Source: Parapedobacter indicus (GTDB lineage: Bacteria > Bacteroidota > Bacteroidia > Sphingobacteriales > Sphingobacteriaceae). Taken from it: DNA of 64,000 nucleotides. The stretch spans positions 434,001 through 498,000 of the forward strand of contig NZ_FOQO01000001.1 of the NCBI RefSeq assembly GCF_900113765.1, in the 5' to 3' direction. A program made the translations under genes and the position numbers. The notes beneath the pieces are model-generated. The model saw only the letters and a program-made list of their open reading frames with translations, was not told where the DNA came from and did no database searches. Below are positions 16,922 to 27,000 of this stretch, piece after piece (positions within the stretch are counted from its first letter, which is position 1; the number at the start of each line of letters is the position of its first letter).

Positions 16922-17890
16922 TTACTGCGCTGTGCTGTCCTGAGCGGCTGCATCGTTTGCTGCCGGTTTGAGGACATCAATGAGTTCGATGTCAAATACC
17001 AAGGGAGCAAAGGGTGGGATTACCCCGCGACCATCACCGCGCTCGCCGTATCCGAGTTCGGAGGGGATGATGAGTTTTGCCTTGCTACCTTTGGGCAATA
17101 ACAGCAAACCTTCGTCCCAACCGGGTATTACCTGCCGCACGCCAATGGCAAACTTGGCAGGCTCATACGGGCGCATCGGATTGTATGTATTATTCTTTTC
17201 AGCTACCTCCTTAATGGAGGTGTCAAATACATCGCCGGTAGCTACCAGGGCACCGGTATAGTTTACTTTAACGGTGTCGCCGGCTACCGGTTTTTCACCT
17301 GTGCCTTCTTCGGTGATGATGTATTGCAATCCGGAAGCGGTTTTCAGGGGTTCAAGATTATTCTTTTTGATATAGTCGTTGATTTTGCCTTCCTCGGAGG
17401 CTTTCAACTTTTGGATTTCCCCGTCGAAATACGTGTTTACTTCGGCATACAGTGCGCTGTCAGTCAGTTCACCCTTTTTGAAGTGCTTGTTTACTTTCAC
17501 ATTGAACGTCACGTAATGATCGGCAAAATCCGGTTTGGGCTGCATGGTTTTTGCAGCCATTGTATCCAGGTTTAGCTTAAATACGGCACTGTCACCTTCT
17601 CCCAACATTTTAAACATGGAGTTGTAATCGCCGGGATATAAACCAGGGAGGGAATCCGCGGCGATGTTTATGATTTGGGGAAGGCCGATTTTGTACGTGC
17701 TGGAAAGGAGCGAGTCCCGATCCGTGGTCACGGTCATATTGACGGAAAGCAGATCGCCTGTTTGCGCTTTGGGTTGACCGCCATCCTTTATAATTTTGTA
17801 TTGTAAGCCTCCTTCGCCTGTTTTGAATTGCTGGCAGGCACCGGCAAGCACAAGGGTTGCAAGTCCTAAACTAAAAACTGATTTCTTCAT
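16922..17890 (-). CDS. Lipoprotein with two FKBP-type peptidyl-prolyl isomerase domains
   Basis: This 322-residue protein has a lipoprotein signal (ATLVLAGAC, Cys at residue 19). A degenerate first FKBP domain (about 28-135, GLQYKIIKDGGQPKAQTGDLL) is followed by a helical linker and an intact second FKBP domain (about 180-310) with GLQYIITEEGTGEKPVAGD, VIPGWDEGLLLLPKGSKAKL and YGERGDGRGVIPPFAPLVF (quoted in parts). It should help fold proteins in the periplasm, anchored to a membrane. It follows the DHH gene by 12 bases and ends at a good terminator. The first domain lacks several active-site residues and may serve only as a chaperone or dimerisation part. Confidence 0.92.
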   Translation of the reverse strand: MKKSVFSLGLATLVLAGACQQFKTGEGGLQYKIIKDGGQPKAQTGDLLSVNMTVTTDRDSLLSSTYKIGLPQIINIAADSLPGLYPGDYNSMFKMLGEGDSAVFKLNLDTMAAKTMQPKPDFADHYVTFNVKVNKHFKKGELTDSALYAEVNTYFDGEIQKLKASEEGKINDYIKKNNLEPLKTASGLQYIITEEGTGEKPVAGDTVKVNYTGALVATGDVFDTSIKEVAEKNNTYNPMRPYEPAKFAIGVRQVIPGWDEGLLLLPKGSKAKLIIPSELGYGERGDGRGVIPPFAPLVFDIELIDVLKPAANDAAAQDSTAQ

Positions 17891-17902
17891 TTTTCTATGT
17901 GA

Positions 17903-18916
17903 TTAATTATGTGTTAATTGTGTTTTATATTCCGGTAAAATGGATTTGAATTTTTTCACTACGTCCAATAGCGGTTCGTTTGAATTTCCTCCGGCGGCAT
18001 TGCGATGGCCACCGCCATTGAAATAGCGTTTGCAGATTTCGTTACAGGGAAAATCACCGATGGAACGTAGCGAAAGCTTCACCTGTTCGGTGCGGTCTAT
18101 GATCAGTGCAGCAAGCTTCATCCCACTGATTGCTAATGCGTAATTGACCAAACCTTCGGTATCGCCTGTGGTGATGTGAAAGCGGTGAAGGTCCTGACGA
18201 GAGATGCTAAAGAGCGCGGTATGGTATTCGGGAATTACTTCGAGTCTATTTAATAAACAGAATCCCAAGAACTTAAGTCGGTTTTCGGTGTAGCTGTTGT
18301 ATACATGTTCGTGAATTTCCCAGTTTTTAGCTCCAAGTGTAATGAGGTCGGCGGCAATTTCATGTACCAGGGGAGTGGTGGTCTGAAAGCGGAAAGAACC
18401 TGTGTCAGTCATAATCCCCGTATAGAGGCAGGTAGCGATTTCGGGCGTAACAGACCGGTGGTCGTCCATGACGTTAGCGATAAAGTCATAAACCAACTGC
18501 GCGGACGCGGCCGCATGACTGTCCCAATGTCGGTAATCATCGAAGCCTTCAGGTTCCAAATGATGGTCGATCATGATCTTTATACCGCTAGCGTTTCTCA
18601 CGGCATCCTCCATGGCGTGTATCCTCGGCAGTCCATTGAAATCCAAGCAAAAAATAAGGTTCGCTTGGTCAATCAGTGCATCGTTGGCGGCTTTGTCTTC
18701 GGTATATATCCGTATATCGGCTCTTCCGGGCATCCAATCCAGAAACGTCGGGAAATCAGAAGGCACCACAATATGTACTAGGTGATTTTTGGCTTTCAAC
18801 CAATGGTATATTGCCAGCGAAGACCCCAATGCATCCCCATCGGGTTTATGGTGGGTGGTGACAACAATGTGCTTCGGTTTGGTCAGTTCCTCCTTAAGCG
18901 CTTCCGGTGTAAACAT
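17903..18916 (-). CDS. DHH-family phosphoesterase (NrnA-like oligoribonuclease/pAp phosphatase)
   Basis: This protein of about 337 residues has the DHH motifs HHKPDGDALGSSLA near residue 22-35, a metal-binding LDFNGLPR, and IMIDHHLEPEGFDD, with a C-terminal DHHA1 domain containing GGGHRNAAGG. NrnA-type enzymes degrade nano-RNAs and dephosphorylate pAp. I chose ATG at 18916 because a promoter -7 box covers the longer start at 18937. It is followed 12 bases later by the FKBP lipoprotein gene. Confidence 0.9.
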   Translation of the reverse strand: MFTPEALKEELTKPKHIVVTTHHKPDGDALGSSLAIYHWLKAKNHLVHIVVPSDFPTFLDWMPGRADIRIYTEDKAANDALIDQANLIFCLDFNGLPRIHAMEDAVRNASGIKIMIDHHLEPEGFDDYRHWDSHAAASAQLVYDFIANVMDDHRSVTPEIATCLYTGIMTDTGSFRFQTTTPLVHEIAADLITLGAKNWEIHEHVYNSYTENRLKFLGFCLLNRLEVIPEYHTALFSISRQDLHRFHITTGDTEGLVNYALAISGMKLAALIIDRTEQVKLSLRSIGDFPCNEICKRYFNGGGHRNAAGGNSNEPLLDVVKKFKSILPEYKTQLTHN

Positions 18917-18934
18917 GCAACTGCTAAAAGTGTG

Positions 18935-18965
18935 CAAACCTACTATAAAAAATCCGATTACCGAA
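18935..18965 (-). promoter_or_regulatory. Promoter for the DHH-FKBP operon
   Basis: On the minus strand TTC (complement of 18963-18965), a 20-base spacer and TAGGTTTG (complement of 18935-18942) match the consensus TTG-N19-21-TAnnTTTG with one change. The -7 box overlaps the upstream ATG at 18937, which excludes that start. Confidence 0.5.
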
Positions 18966-19128
18966 TTTTTGAGCTTCGAAATCTAAAATTTTATTAGCTC
19001 CTTTTTGTTACAAACTTTTGGTGGTAAAAAAACAGATTTTTTGCACAAATTATCGTAATAACCACGGTGATTTTTTTTTCGAAATTTGCGTAACGTAAAG
19101 ACTTTATTTACTGACTAGACGATCAATT

Positions 19129-20832
19129 ATGTTAAGAAGCCAGGGCTGGTTTGGCCGAAAAGGAAAGGATGGCTTCATCTATCGGGCATGGATGAAGAAC
19201 CAAGGGATCCCGGATGATGAATTCAGGGGTAAACCGGTGATCGGTATCTGCAATACGTGGTCGGAGCTTACACCCTGCAATGCGCATTTCAGGGAGTTGG
19301 CCGAATCCGTAAAGCGGGGGGTGCTGGAAGCCGGAGGTTTTCCGGTTGAATTTCCGGCTATGTCGTTGGGAGAGACGTTAATGAAGCCCACGGCCATGCT
19401 TTTTCGGAATCTGGCCAGCATGGATGTCGAAGAATCCATCCGTGCAAATCCCGTAGATGGAGTGGTACTGTTGTGCGGCTGTGATAAAACGACTCCTTCG
19501 TTGGTGATGGGGGCATGCAGTGTGAATCTTCCGACCTTAGTGGTGTCAGGAGGGGCGATGCTGACCGGAAAGTATAATGGACGGGACATCGGTACGAGCG
19601 ACTTATGGCGGTTTTCCGAAGACGCGCGTCGCGGTATCATGACCGAGGAGGAATTGAACCTTGCCGAAGCAGGTATGTGCCGGAGCCGCGGGCATTGTGC
19701 TGTGATGGGTACGGCGTCGTCCATGGCGTGTATGGTGGAATCGTTGGGACTGTCATTGCCGGGTAATGCCGCGATACCGGCGGCCGATGCCAACCGGAAA
19801 GTGCTTGCCCAACTGTCGGGAAGGCGCATTGTAGATATGGTGCATGACGATGTTAAACCATCTGACATACTTACCCGGTCGGCATTTGAAAATGCCATCC
19901 GGGTAAATGCTGCGATCAGCGGGTCGACAAATTTTGTCATTCACCTGCTGGCTATTGCCGGGCGGATTGGTGTACCCCTTTCGATCGATGATTTCGATCG
20001 GTATTCGAGAGACATCCCGTTGGTTGCCAATATCCAGCCTTCGGGCAAGTATTTTATGGAAGATATGTACTATGCCGGAGGGTTACCTTCGGTGATGTAT
20101 GCGATCCGGGAGCACCTCCACGTGGATTGCCTGACGGTGAATGGGCGTACGGTAGGGGAAAATATCGCCGAAAGACGAAGCCTGAATACCACGGTAATTG
20201 CCGATGTGGAACAACCTTTCAACGAAATCGCCGGTGTGGTGGTACTAAAAGGTAATCTTTGCGAGGCGGGTGCCGTGCTTAAGCCATCCGCTGCGAGTCC
20301 GGCATTGATGCAGCATACAGGCCGCGCGGTCGTGTTTGAAGATATCGAAGATTATAAGCATAAAATTGACGACCCCGATCTGGATGTCGACGAGACGTGT
20401 GTGCTTGTACTGAAAAACGTAGGGCCTAAAGGATACCCCGGAATGCCGGAGGTCGGCAACATGGGGCTTCCGGCAAAACTGCTGGAAAAGGGCATCACCG
20501 ATATGGTGCGCATATCCGACGGCCGTATGAGTGGAACTGGATTTGGTACGGTGGTATTGCATGTATCGCCCGAGGCGGCAGAAGGAGGGACCTTGGCACT
20601 GGTGGAAGATGGAGACATGATCCGGCTGGATGTACTGGGCCGCCGCCTTGATCTGCTGGTGGACGAAGATGAATTGGCGCGACGACAGAATAATAGGGCG
20701 GATGCCTCAAACCGTTTTACACGAGGGTATGCGAAGTTATATGTCGATCACGTAGAGCAAGCTCATCTTGGCGCGGATTTCGATTTTCTGAAGGGAACAT
20801 CGGGAAGTGAAGTGTCCCGCGATTCGCACTAA
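19129..20832 (+). CDS. IlvD/Edd family dehydratase, probably acting on a sugar acid
   Basis: This 567-residue iron-sulfur dehydratase has the family cysteines in CNTWSELTPCN (about 43-53), LLCGCDKTTPS (about 113-123) and AGMCRSRGHCAVMGTASS (about 182-199), and the C-terminal GRMSGTGFGTVVLHVSPEA. The opening RSQGWFGRKGKDGFIYRAWM and the RSRGHC segment resemble L-arabonate/D-xylonate dehydratases more than branched-chain dihydroxy-acid dehydratase, and no ilv genes are nearby. I therefore expect a 2-keto-3-deoxy sugar acid as product. It converges on an AraC-type gene four bases downstream. Substrate is inference. Confidence 0.8.
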   Translation: MLRSQGWFGRKGKDGFIYRAWMKNQGIPDDEFRGKPVIGICNTWSELTPCNAHFRELAESVKRGVLEAGGFPVEFPAMSLGETLMKPTAMLFRNLASMDVEESIRANPVDGVVLLCGCDKTTPSLVMGACSVNLPTLVVSGGAMLTGKYNGRDIGTSDLWRFSEDARRGIMTEEELNLAEAGMCRSRGHCAVMGTASSMACMVESLGLSLPGNAAIPAADANRKVLAQLSGRRIVDMVHDDVKPSDILTRSAFENAIRVNAAISGSTNFVIHLLAIAGRIGVPLSIDDFDRYSRDIPLVANIQPSGKYFMEDMYYAGGLPSVMYAIREHLHVDCLTVNGRTVGENIAERRSLNTTVIADVEQPFNEIAGVVVLKGNLCEAGAVLKPSAASPALMQHTGRAVVFEDIEDYKHKIDDPDLDVDETCVLVLKNVGPKGYPGMPEVGNMGLPAKLLEKGITDMVRISDGRMSGTGFGTVVLHVSPEAAEGGTLALVEDGDMIRLDVLGRRLDLLVDEDELARRQNNRADASNRFTRGYAKLYVDHVEQAHLGADFDFLKGTSGSEVSRDSH

Positions 20833-20836
20833 TGGG

Positions 20837-21736
20837 TTATAGACGGTGAATGGGTGTCTGGCGGCAGTTAGCTTTGTATTGGGTAGGACTCAGCCCGGTT
20901 TGATTTTTGAATAATTTGTAAAAATGCGCCAACGAATCGTAGCCACAACGGTAGACTACTTCCTTGACGGAAAGGTCACCTTGCAGGAGCAGTTCTTTTG
21001 CGTTTTCGATGCGGAGTTCTGTTAAGAACGTCGAGAAGTTCTTCTTCATCCGCTGTTTAAAGTACCTGCTGAAGCTGGATTCCGTCATGCAAGCCAACGC
21101 CGCTACCTGCTGCAGGTAGATTGGCTTGTCTACGTTGTTTTTTACAAAATTGATGGCAATTACCAACTTATCTGTATCGTCGGCGTTTGCCTGGACCGGT
21201 GCATGGGATAGAATATAACGTTTATCGTGTGAAGTGGAAATGAGGTGCATAATCTGCAACATCCCGTTCACCTTTTCAAATCCCGATGTTGCGGAGAGCG
21301 ACTTAAGTTGCTCTGCGATAACGTTGCGCGTTCGACCATATATGCGAATACCTTTGGTGGCCTGCTGTACCATTCGCCTGATTTGGTCAAATTCTTTTAG
21401 GGAACCTAACAGCTGGTTGAAAATTTTGGAATTGAAGTAGGTGATGATCACTTTGGATCTAAGCGTTGATCCTTCTTCGTAGAATGCCGGGTCACTCAAC
21501 CAGACGTGAGGTACATTGGAACCGATAAAAACCATGTCGCCAGCTTCGAATGGTTCTACCCGGTTTCCGATAATCCGTTTTCCAAATCCTTGTTCGACAA
21601 ACACCAGCTCCATCTCGGGATGCGCATGGAAAGAAGGCCGGGAATGAAAAGGAGACCAAAGAAAGGGTTGTTCCCGCTTGTCGATATACAGGGATTCATT
21701 GATGAACGGCGTGATTTCTGTCCGCAGTAGTTTCAT
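20837..21736 (-). CDS. AraC family transcriptional regulator with cupin sensor
   Basis: This protein of about 299 residues has an N-terminal cupin-like sensor (FHSRPSFHAHPEMELVFVEQ, GKRIIGNRVEPFEAGDMVFI) and two C-terminal helix-turn-helix units (about 205-295: YLQQVAALACMTESSFSRYF and SVKEVVYRCGYDSLAHFYKL). It is probably an activator responding to a sugar. An upstream TTG at 21790 overlaps the DUF763 stop, but the ATG at 21736 gives the normal N-terminus for this family. It lies after DUF763 on the same strand and faces the dehydratase gene, which may be its target. Confidence 0.88.
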   Translation of the reverse strand: MKLLRTEITPFINESLYIDKREQPFLWSPFHSRPSFHAHPEMELVFVEQGFGKRIIGNRVEPFEAGDMVFIGSNVPHVWLSDPAFYEEGSTLRSKVIITYFNSKIFNQLLGSLKEFDQIRRMVQQATKGIRIYGRTRNVIAEQLKSLSATSGFEKVNGMLQIMHLISTSHDKRYILSHAPVQANADDTDKLVIAINFVKNNVDKPIYLQQVAALACMTESSFSRYFKQRMKKNFSTFLTELRIENAKELLLQGDLSVKEVVYRCGYDSLAHFYKLFKNQTGLSPTQYKANCRQTPIHRL

Positions 21737-21786
21737 GGTTTCTTGGTCATCCAGCAAAAGCGAAAGTAAGGAAATTATCGAGATAT

Positions 21787-22992
21787 TCAATCGAATAGAC
21801 TCAGCTGTCCGCTTTTTGGGGGTTTTGCATCACCAAATACTGTTTTTCCGCCGTATTTCCAAGCATTGTCCCGTTCAATTTTTAAGAGTTCATTCAAGTT
21901 GTCTTTGGCTGCAAAATCGTGTTCGGCGCGATAGGCCAACTTGCTCAGCGCCTTGATGGCTTGTTTTTTGTCGTCCATACCGAGTTTGGATCGTTGGACA
22001 GCGTGACTGAGCACATCAATGGTATCATCGTATACCTTGGTGAGCACCGGGAAAGGATGTCCGTCTTTGCCACCGTGCGCAAAAGAGAACCTTGCCGGAT
22101 CTTCGAATCTGGAAGGTGTGCCGTAGATGACCTCACTCACTAAGGCAAGCGACTGCAGCGTACGCGTGCCCATGCCCCGCAGCAATAGGAGTTCTTCAAA
22201 ATCGGCTGGACTTTTTTCGTGCGTAAGCCATAGCATGGCGCCCAATCGTTTGAGGTCAATATCCTTGGATGTCACGTGATGGCGATTTGGCATCACCAAT
22301 TTGGATGCCTCTGCTAAAATATGTATGGGTTTTTCCCTGCATAAACCGATGATGGCATCTTTTGCCGGTTTCGCATCGGCGGCGGTCATGTCAATGATTT
22401 TTCCTTGGTGGATGCCACAGATTCCTGCGTGCGGTTTTTCGGTAAACGATGTAAATGCAGGGGAGTGCCAATGGTACCTCCGGGCGGAAGCGTCGGCATC
22501 TTTCATTCCCTGTTGAACCACGGTCCAGTCGCCGTTGTCGCTCACAATAAAGGTGTGGAGATACAATTGATAGCCATCTTGGATAGCCGTATTATCAACC
22601 TTGGCAACCAATTTAGAAGCCCGTACCAGTTGCCCGCTATCTAAGCCGTTCCGATCGCTGTATTGAAATAATTCGTGTGGTGTATTTTTGGAATGTTTAC
22701 CCTTACCGCCACAAATATAGATGCCCAATTCTCGGGATAAGGGATTGATGGACTTTTTCAATGCTCCCAGTACGGACGTGGTGATGCCGGAGGAATGCCA
22801 GTCCATTCCCAACACACAACCCAAGCTTTGAAACCAAAAGGGATCAGCCAGCCTTTTCAGGTATTCCTGTTTACCAAAGTCTTGGAGTATACATTCCGTA
22901 ATTGCCAAACCCAGGCTTGCCATTCGATTGGCGAGCCAAGTGGGTACATGGCCGTAGTGAAGGGGTAGGGTAGCTGTTCCGGATTGTTTCAT
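21787..22992 (-). CDS. DUF763 family protein
   Basis: This 401-residue protein matches the DUF763 family by its start (SGTATLPLHYGHVPTWLANRM), the ICGGKGKHSKNTPHEL segment, and the LLRGMGTRTLQSLALVSEVI region, which looks like a helix-hairpin-helix that could bind DNA. The family is found in archaea and bacteria and has no agreed function. The gene has no signal peptide or membrane helix. Its stop overlaps a possible TTG start of the AraC gene, so the two may share a transcript. Confidence 0.85.
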   Translation of the reverse strand: MKQSGTATLPLHYGHVPTWLANRMASLGLAITECILQDFGKQEYLKRLADPFWFQSLGCVLGMDWHSSGITTSVLGALKKSINPLSRELGIYICGGKGKHSKNTPHELFQYSDRNGLDSGQLVRASKLVAKVDNTAIQDGYQLYLHTFIVSDNGDWTVVQQGMKDADASARRYHWHSPAFTSFTEKPHAGICGIHQGKIIDMTAADAKPAKDAIIGLCREKPIHILAEASKLVMPNRHHVTSKDIDLKRLGAMLWLTHEKSPADFEELLLLRGMGTRTLQSLALVSEVIYGTPSRFEDPARFSFAHGGKDGHPFPVLTKVYDDTIDVLSHAVQRSKLGMDDKKQAIKALSKLAYRAEHDFAAKDNLNELLKIERDNAWKYGGKTVFGDAKPPKSGQLSLFD

Positions 22993-23120
22993 ACGTGTAT
23001 TTCGGATGGACGCAAATTAATTGGCCGATGTAAATTTACTAATAAAAATAGTAATTAAAAAATTAAAAAAGAGATTGATTGAGTTTTGCAATCTATCGTG
23101 CCCAGCGATGAATTTCATTT

Positions 23121-23135
23121 GTCCTACATAATCAC
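23121..23135. promoter_or_regulatory. Candidate operator before the FadR-type gene
   Basis: GTCCTACATAATCAC lies 43 bases before the regulator ATG and matches the dyad GTTCTACATAAGAAC upstream of SusC at 12 of 15 positions. The shared core is CTACATAA. This fits autoregulation by the FadR-type protein, but is a pattern match only. Confidence 0.45.
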
Positions 23136-23178
23136 AAAAAAATAATGCATTTTTGCTGGCTCTACACATACATACTAA

Positions 23179-23883
23179 ATGGCAAATAAGAACTTAAGCA
23201 GAGATATTGAGCGAATTGCCCCGTCGACCATGGCCGACGTGGTGGAAACTCGGTTGCGGGAATATTTAAAGAAGAAGGCGTTCAAGCCGGGGGATGCATT
23301 GCCTAAAGAACTGGAATTGGCTGAGGCGCTGGATGTGAGTCGAAATGTTGTGCGCGAAGCGTTAAGCCGCTTACGTATGTTGGGTATGATCGAATCGAGG
23401 AAAAAGCGGGGTATGGTATTGGCAGAACCCGATATCCTGGGTGGATTCGAGCGGGTGATGGATCCGTTGATACTCGATGTGAAGACGCTCCAGGATTTGT
23501 TTGAGTTACGCCTTGTGCTCGAAATGGGACTTGCCGATATCCTGTTTACGCGATTGACCGAGAAGGACTTGATCGACCTGGAGCAGATTGTTAACAAAGA
23601 GGTGAATAAAGTGCAAAAGCCGTTTAAAGTCAAGCATGAAATCGCGTTTCATGGCAAACTTTATCAAATGACAGGCAACGATACATTCCGGCGGTTTCAG
23701 AATATGTTACTGCCCGTATTTGAATACGTAGTAAGTGAAGAGGCAAAGATCAATGGCGAGGCGAAAGTCGGCAAGGTAACCCACCGGGATTTGCTGGAGT
23801 TGCTGAAAAAAGGTGATCCAGAAGATTTCAGGAAAGGAATGAAGGAACACCTGAGCCCGCATTTTGAGCGTGTGCGAAAATAG
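23179..23883 (+). CDS. FadR subfamily GntR-type regulator, probable control of the sialic acid operon
   Basis: This 234-residue regulator has a winged helix at about 17-82 (VVETRLREYLKKKAFKPGDALP, ELAEALDVSRNVVREALSRL) and an all-helical FCD ligand domain at about 95-230, with metal-site histidines in KHEIAFHGKLY and THRDLLELL. FadR-type proteins often bind sugar acids; E. coli NanR, which senses sialic acid, belongs to this group. It sits 130 bases upstream of the SusC/sialidase operon on the same strand, and related sequence motifs lie before both. Its role as the operon's sialic acid sensor is inference. Confidence 0.88.
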   Translation: MANKNLSRDIERIAPSTMADVVETRLREYLKKKAFKPGDALPKELELAEALDVSRNVVREALSRLRMLGMIESRKKRGMVLAEPDILGGFERVMDPLILDVKTLQDLFELRLVLEMGLADILFTRLTEKDLIDLEQIVNKEVNKVQKPFKVKHEIAFHGKLYQMTGNDTFRRFQNMLLPVFEYVVSEEAKINGEAKVGKVTHRDLLELLKKGDPEDFRKGMKEHLSPHFERVRK

Positions 23884-23966
23884 GAATTGTAACAAATCGA
23901 TCTAAACAAGGGAAATCATGAAAAATATTTGGAAGTGTGAATTTAATACTCTTATTTTGTTGATAT

Positions 23967-24004
23967 GTTCTACATAAGAACGAGAATACCAAATATTAAA
24001 TTTG
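23967..24004 (+). promoter_or_regulatory. Candidate operator and -7 box before SusC
   Basis: GTTCT-ACATA-AGAAC at 23967-23981 is a perfect dyad with 5-bp arms. TAAATTTG at 23997-24004 matches the -7 consensus TAnnTTTG, but no TTG is found 19-21 bases upstream, where the dyad lies instead. This arrangement suggests that a bound regulator controls promoter use. The start codon of SusC at 24014 leaves almost no leader if this -7 box is used. Confidence 0.5.
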
Positions 24005-24013
24005 TACTGAATT

Positions 24014-27000
24014 ATGAGGTTAGCTTTATTTATTCTTATTTTCTCTTGTTGGATATTCTGTCCAAGTCAAGAGGCTAATGCACAAGGCAGGTCGGTTTCT
24101 GGGACGGTCAGGACATCAGCTGGGGAACCGGTGCAGGGAGTTACGGTTTCTCCCAGCGGCTCAACGGCCAAAGCCACTACCGACGATGTAGGTGCCTATC
24201 GGATCGATGTGCCTACTGCGGGACAATCACTCACTTTTTCGGCGGTTGGTTTTGAGACACAGGAATTAGCCATTCCGGCTTCAAACGTTCTGGATGTGGT
24301 ACTGGCTGAGGCACAAACCAACCTGGATGAGGTTGTCGTCGTAGGATACGGTACGCAATCGCGCCGTACCGTCACTTCGGCTATCACGAAAGTGGGCGGC
24401 GAGGTGCTGCAGGATATTCCGATCAGCACGGTAGGCGAAGGTTTGAAAGGCAAGGTGGCCGGCGCACGGGTCTATTCGTCTAATAATACGCCGGGTGCTG
24501 ATGCCGTTTTCCGGATACGTGGCGGCTCGTCCATCAACAAATCCAATGATCCATTGGTGTTGGTAGATGGAGTGGAGCGAGCTTTTTCGGGAATCAATCC
24601 CAATGACGTGGAGTCCATTGAGGTGCTTAAAGATGCTGCATCCACGGCCATATACGGTTCGCGGGCTTCCAACGGTGTGGTACTGATTACGACGAAACAG
24701 GGGTCTGCGGCACAAGCCCCGCGAATTACATTTGATGTAAACCTTGCCCATCAGGAAGCGGAAACCTTGATTGATTTCATGAATGCGCGGGATTATATCA
24801 ATACAGTGAGGCCGGCTGTTGCCCTGAGTCCCACACCTCAATATAACAGTACTTCAGGCTTTTCAGCAAGTACGGGGAACAACGAAAGTTCCATTTATTC
24901 GACCCGCTACCTGATGGACGGCGAATCAATTCCTACAGGATATGCTTCGATGCCCGACCCACTGGATCCATCGAAAACCATTATTTACCAGGACAACGAT
25001 TTTCAATCATTGATGTACCGGGAGGTGCTTTGGCAGAACTACTACCTGGGTATAGATGGCGGAAATGAATTTATCCGGTATGCTGCCAGCGGCGGATTCA
25101 CCGATGACGGCGGTGTAGCATTGGGTACCGGCTATTCAAGGTATAGCGGCCGCGCAAAAGCGGATGTCAAAATTTCCGATCGGTTGACTTTGAATACGGC
25201 TTTTGACTTTTCCCGTACGCGCTCGAGTGAATTTGAGAATCAGATGAATATCATTGCCCGCGGGCTTGCAGCTCCACCGACGCAGAAGGTTTACTTTGCT
25301 GACGGCACCCCGACACCTGGTTTTAACGCCACGTCCCCTAATCCGGTGTGGTGGGATTATACGCGGGATGTCGGAAACAAAGATCAGCGGCTTTCGTTGA
25401 TCGGTGGGTTAAATTACCGCATTTTAGATCAGTTGAAAGCCAATGTACAGCTTTCGAACTATAACCACGTATCGCAATACGATTATTTTGAGAAAGCCCA
25501 TCAATTCAGTGGCTTACGCACGACTGAGTCGAGCTTCAATGAGTTGGGAAGAACGAAATTGGATGCATACCTTTCCTTTGATGAAACCGTTGGCAACCAT
25601 CACAGCTTGTCGGCCATGGCAGGATATTCCTATCAGGTGACGGATCGGAAGGCCCTCTCGGCCAGTGCAACGGGAGCGAGTTCGGACAAAGTTCCCACGT
25701 TGACTGCGGGTCCGAATAAGACCGGCGCGGAAAGCAACTTTGAGAAAGAAGTGCTTATCGGTTATTTCGGCCGCCTTTCTTACGATTACCAGAAAAAATA
25801 CCTCTTGATGGCTACTTTTCGCTACGATGGTTCGTCGTTTTTTGCCGAAGGCAACCAGTGGGGCTTTTTCCCCGGTATATCTGGTGGCTGGATAATTTCC
25901 GATGAAAATTTCCTTCGGGACAGCCGTGTGGTCGATTATCTGAAATTGCGTGCGAGCTTCGGCCAGACGGGGAACAATTCGATCGGGCTTTACGACGCGT
26001 TGGGGCGGTATGCTACGGATGCACGGTACAACGGAAATGCAGGGATTGTTCCGGCTACCATGCCAAACCGCGACCTTACGTGGGAAACTTCCACGCAGCT
26101 TGACGTAGGTTTTGATTTGAATATTATCAACAACCGGATTTCGATCAGTGCGGATTATTTCAACAAGATTACCGAAGATCTGCTGTTCAGTATGGAACTT
26201 CCCAATACCTCCGGTTTCAATAATGTTCAGACGAACGTGGGTAAGGTACGGTTCCACGGATATGACTTGGAGCTTTCCTCACGGAACATACAAACGGATG
26301 CGTTTTCCTGGGATTCCAAGCTTACCTGGAGCTTCGTTAAAAACGAGGTGTTGGAATTGCCCGATAACGGTCGGGACCGGAATCGGATTGGTGGTATTAC
26401 GCTGGATGATGGCACCGCATTCGGAGGAACCGCCGAAGGCGAACCCTTGTACCGGTATTATGGATTCATGGTGGACCACATTCTGCAAAATGCAGAGCAG
26501 GCGGCAAATGCAAGATACGATGAACGAGCAAGGGGTTGGGATCCTGCAGACGGGCAGAATATCCGGGGGCGTAAGCTTTCGGGCGACTATGAATGGATGG
26601 ATCGCGACGGGGATGGACGGATTACGGATAAGGACCAATTCGATTTGGGCGTAACGGTACCGCATACAACAGGCGGATTGAATAACTCGTTTTCCTATAA
26701 GAATTTCAGCCTGAATGTGTTTGTCGATTGGGCTTTGGGGCATTCCATTAATCACAATGCCTATATGCGGTACTTCATGAATACGTTTGCTAACAATTAT
26801 ACCATCGTTAATGCGGTAAAAGAAACCTGGAAGCAGGAAGGCGACGATACGAAGTATGCCCGGTTTACGGCAAATGATCCCGATGCCGGAAATTCCAACT
26901 TCTCCCGGACTTCCAATGTTTTCAACTACAAGGGAGATTACCTATGTATCCGGGAGGTGACACTCCAATATCGCATGCCGGAACATTTATTCGGTAGATT

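Noticed and set aside
19179..19940. 253-codon minus-strand open frame
   Set aside because: It is antisense to the well-supported dehydratase gene, with low-complexity composition and no family match.
19129..20832. Assignment as branched-chain dihydroxy-acid dehydratase (ilvD)
   Set aside because: The N-terminus and the RSRGHC block fit sugar-acid dehydratases better, and no ilv genes are near.
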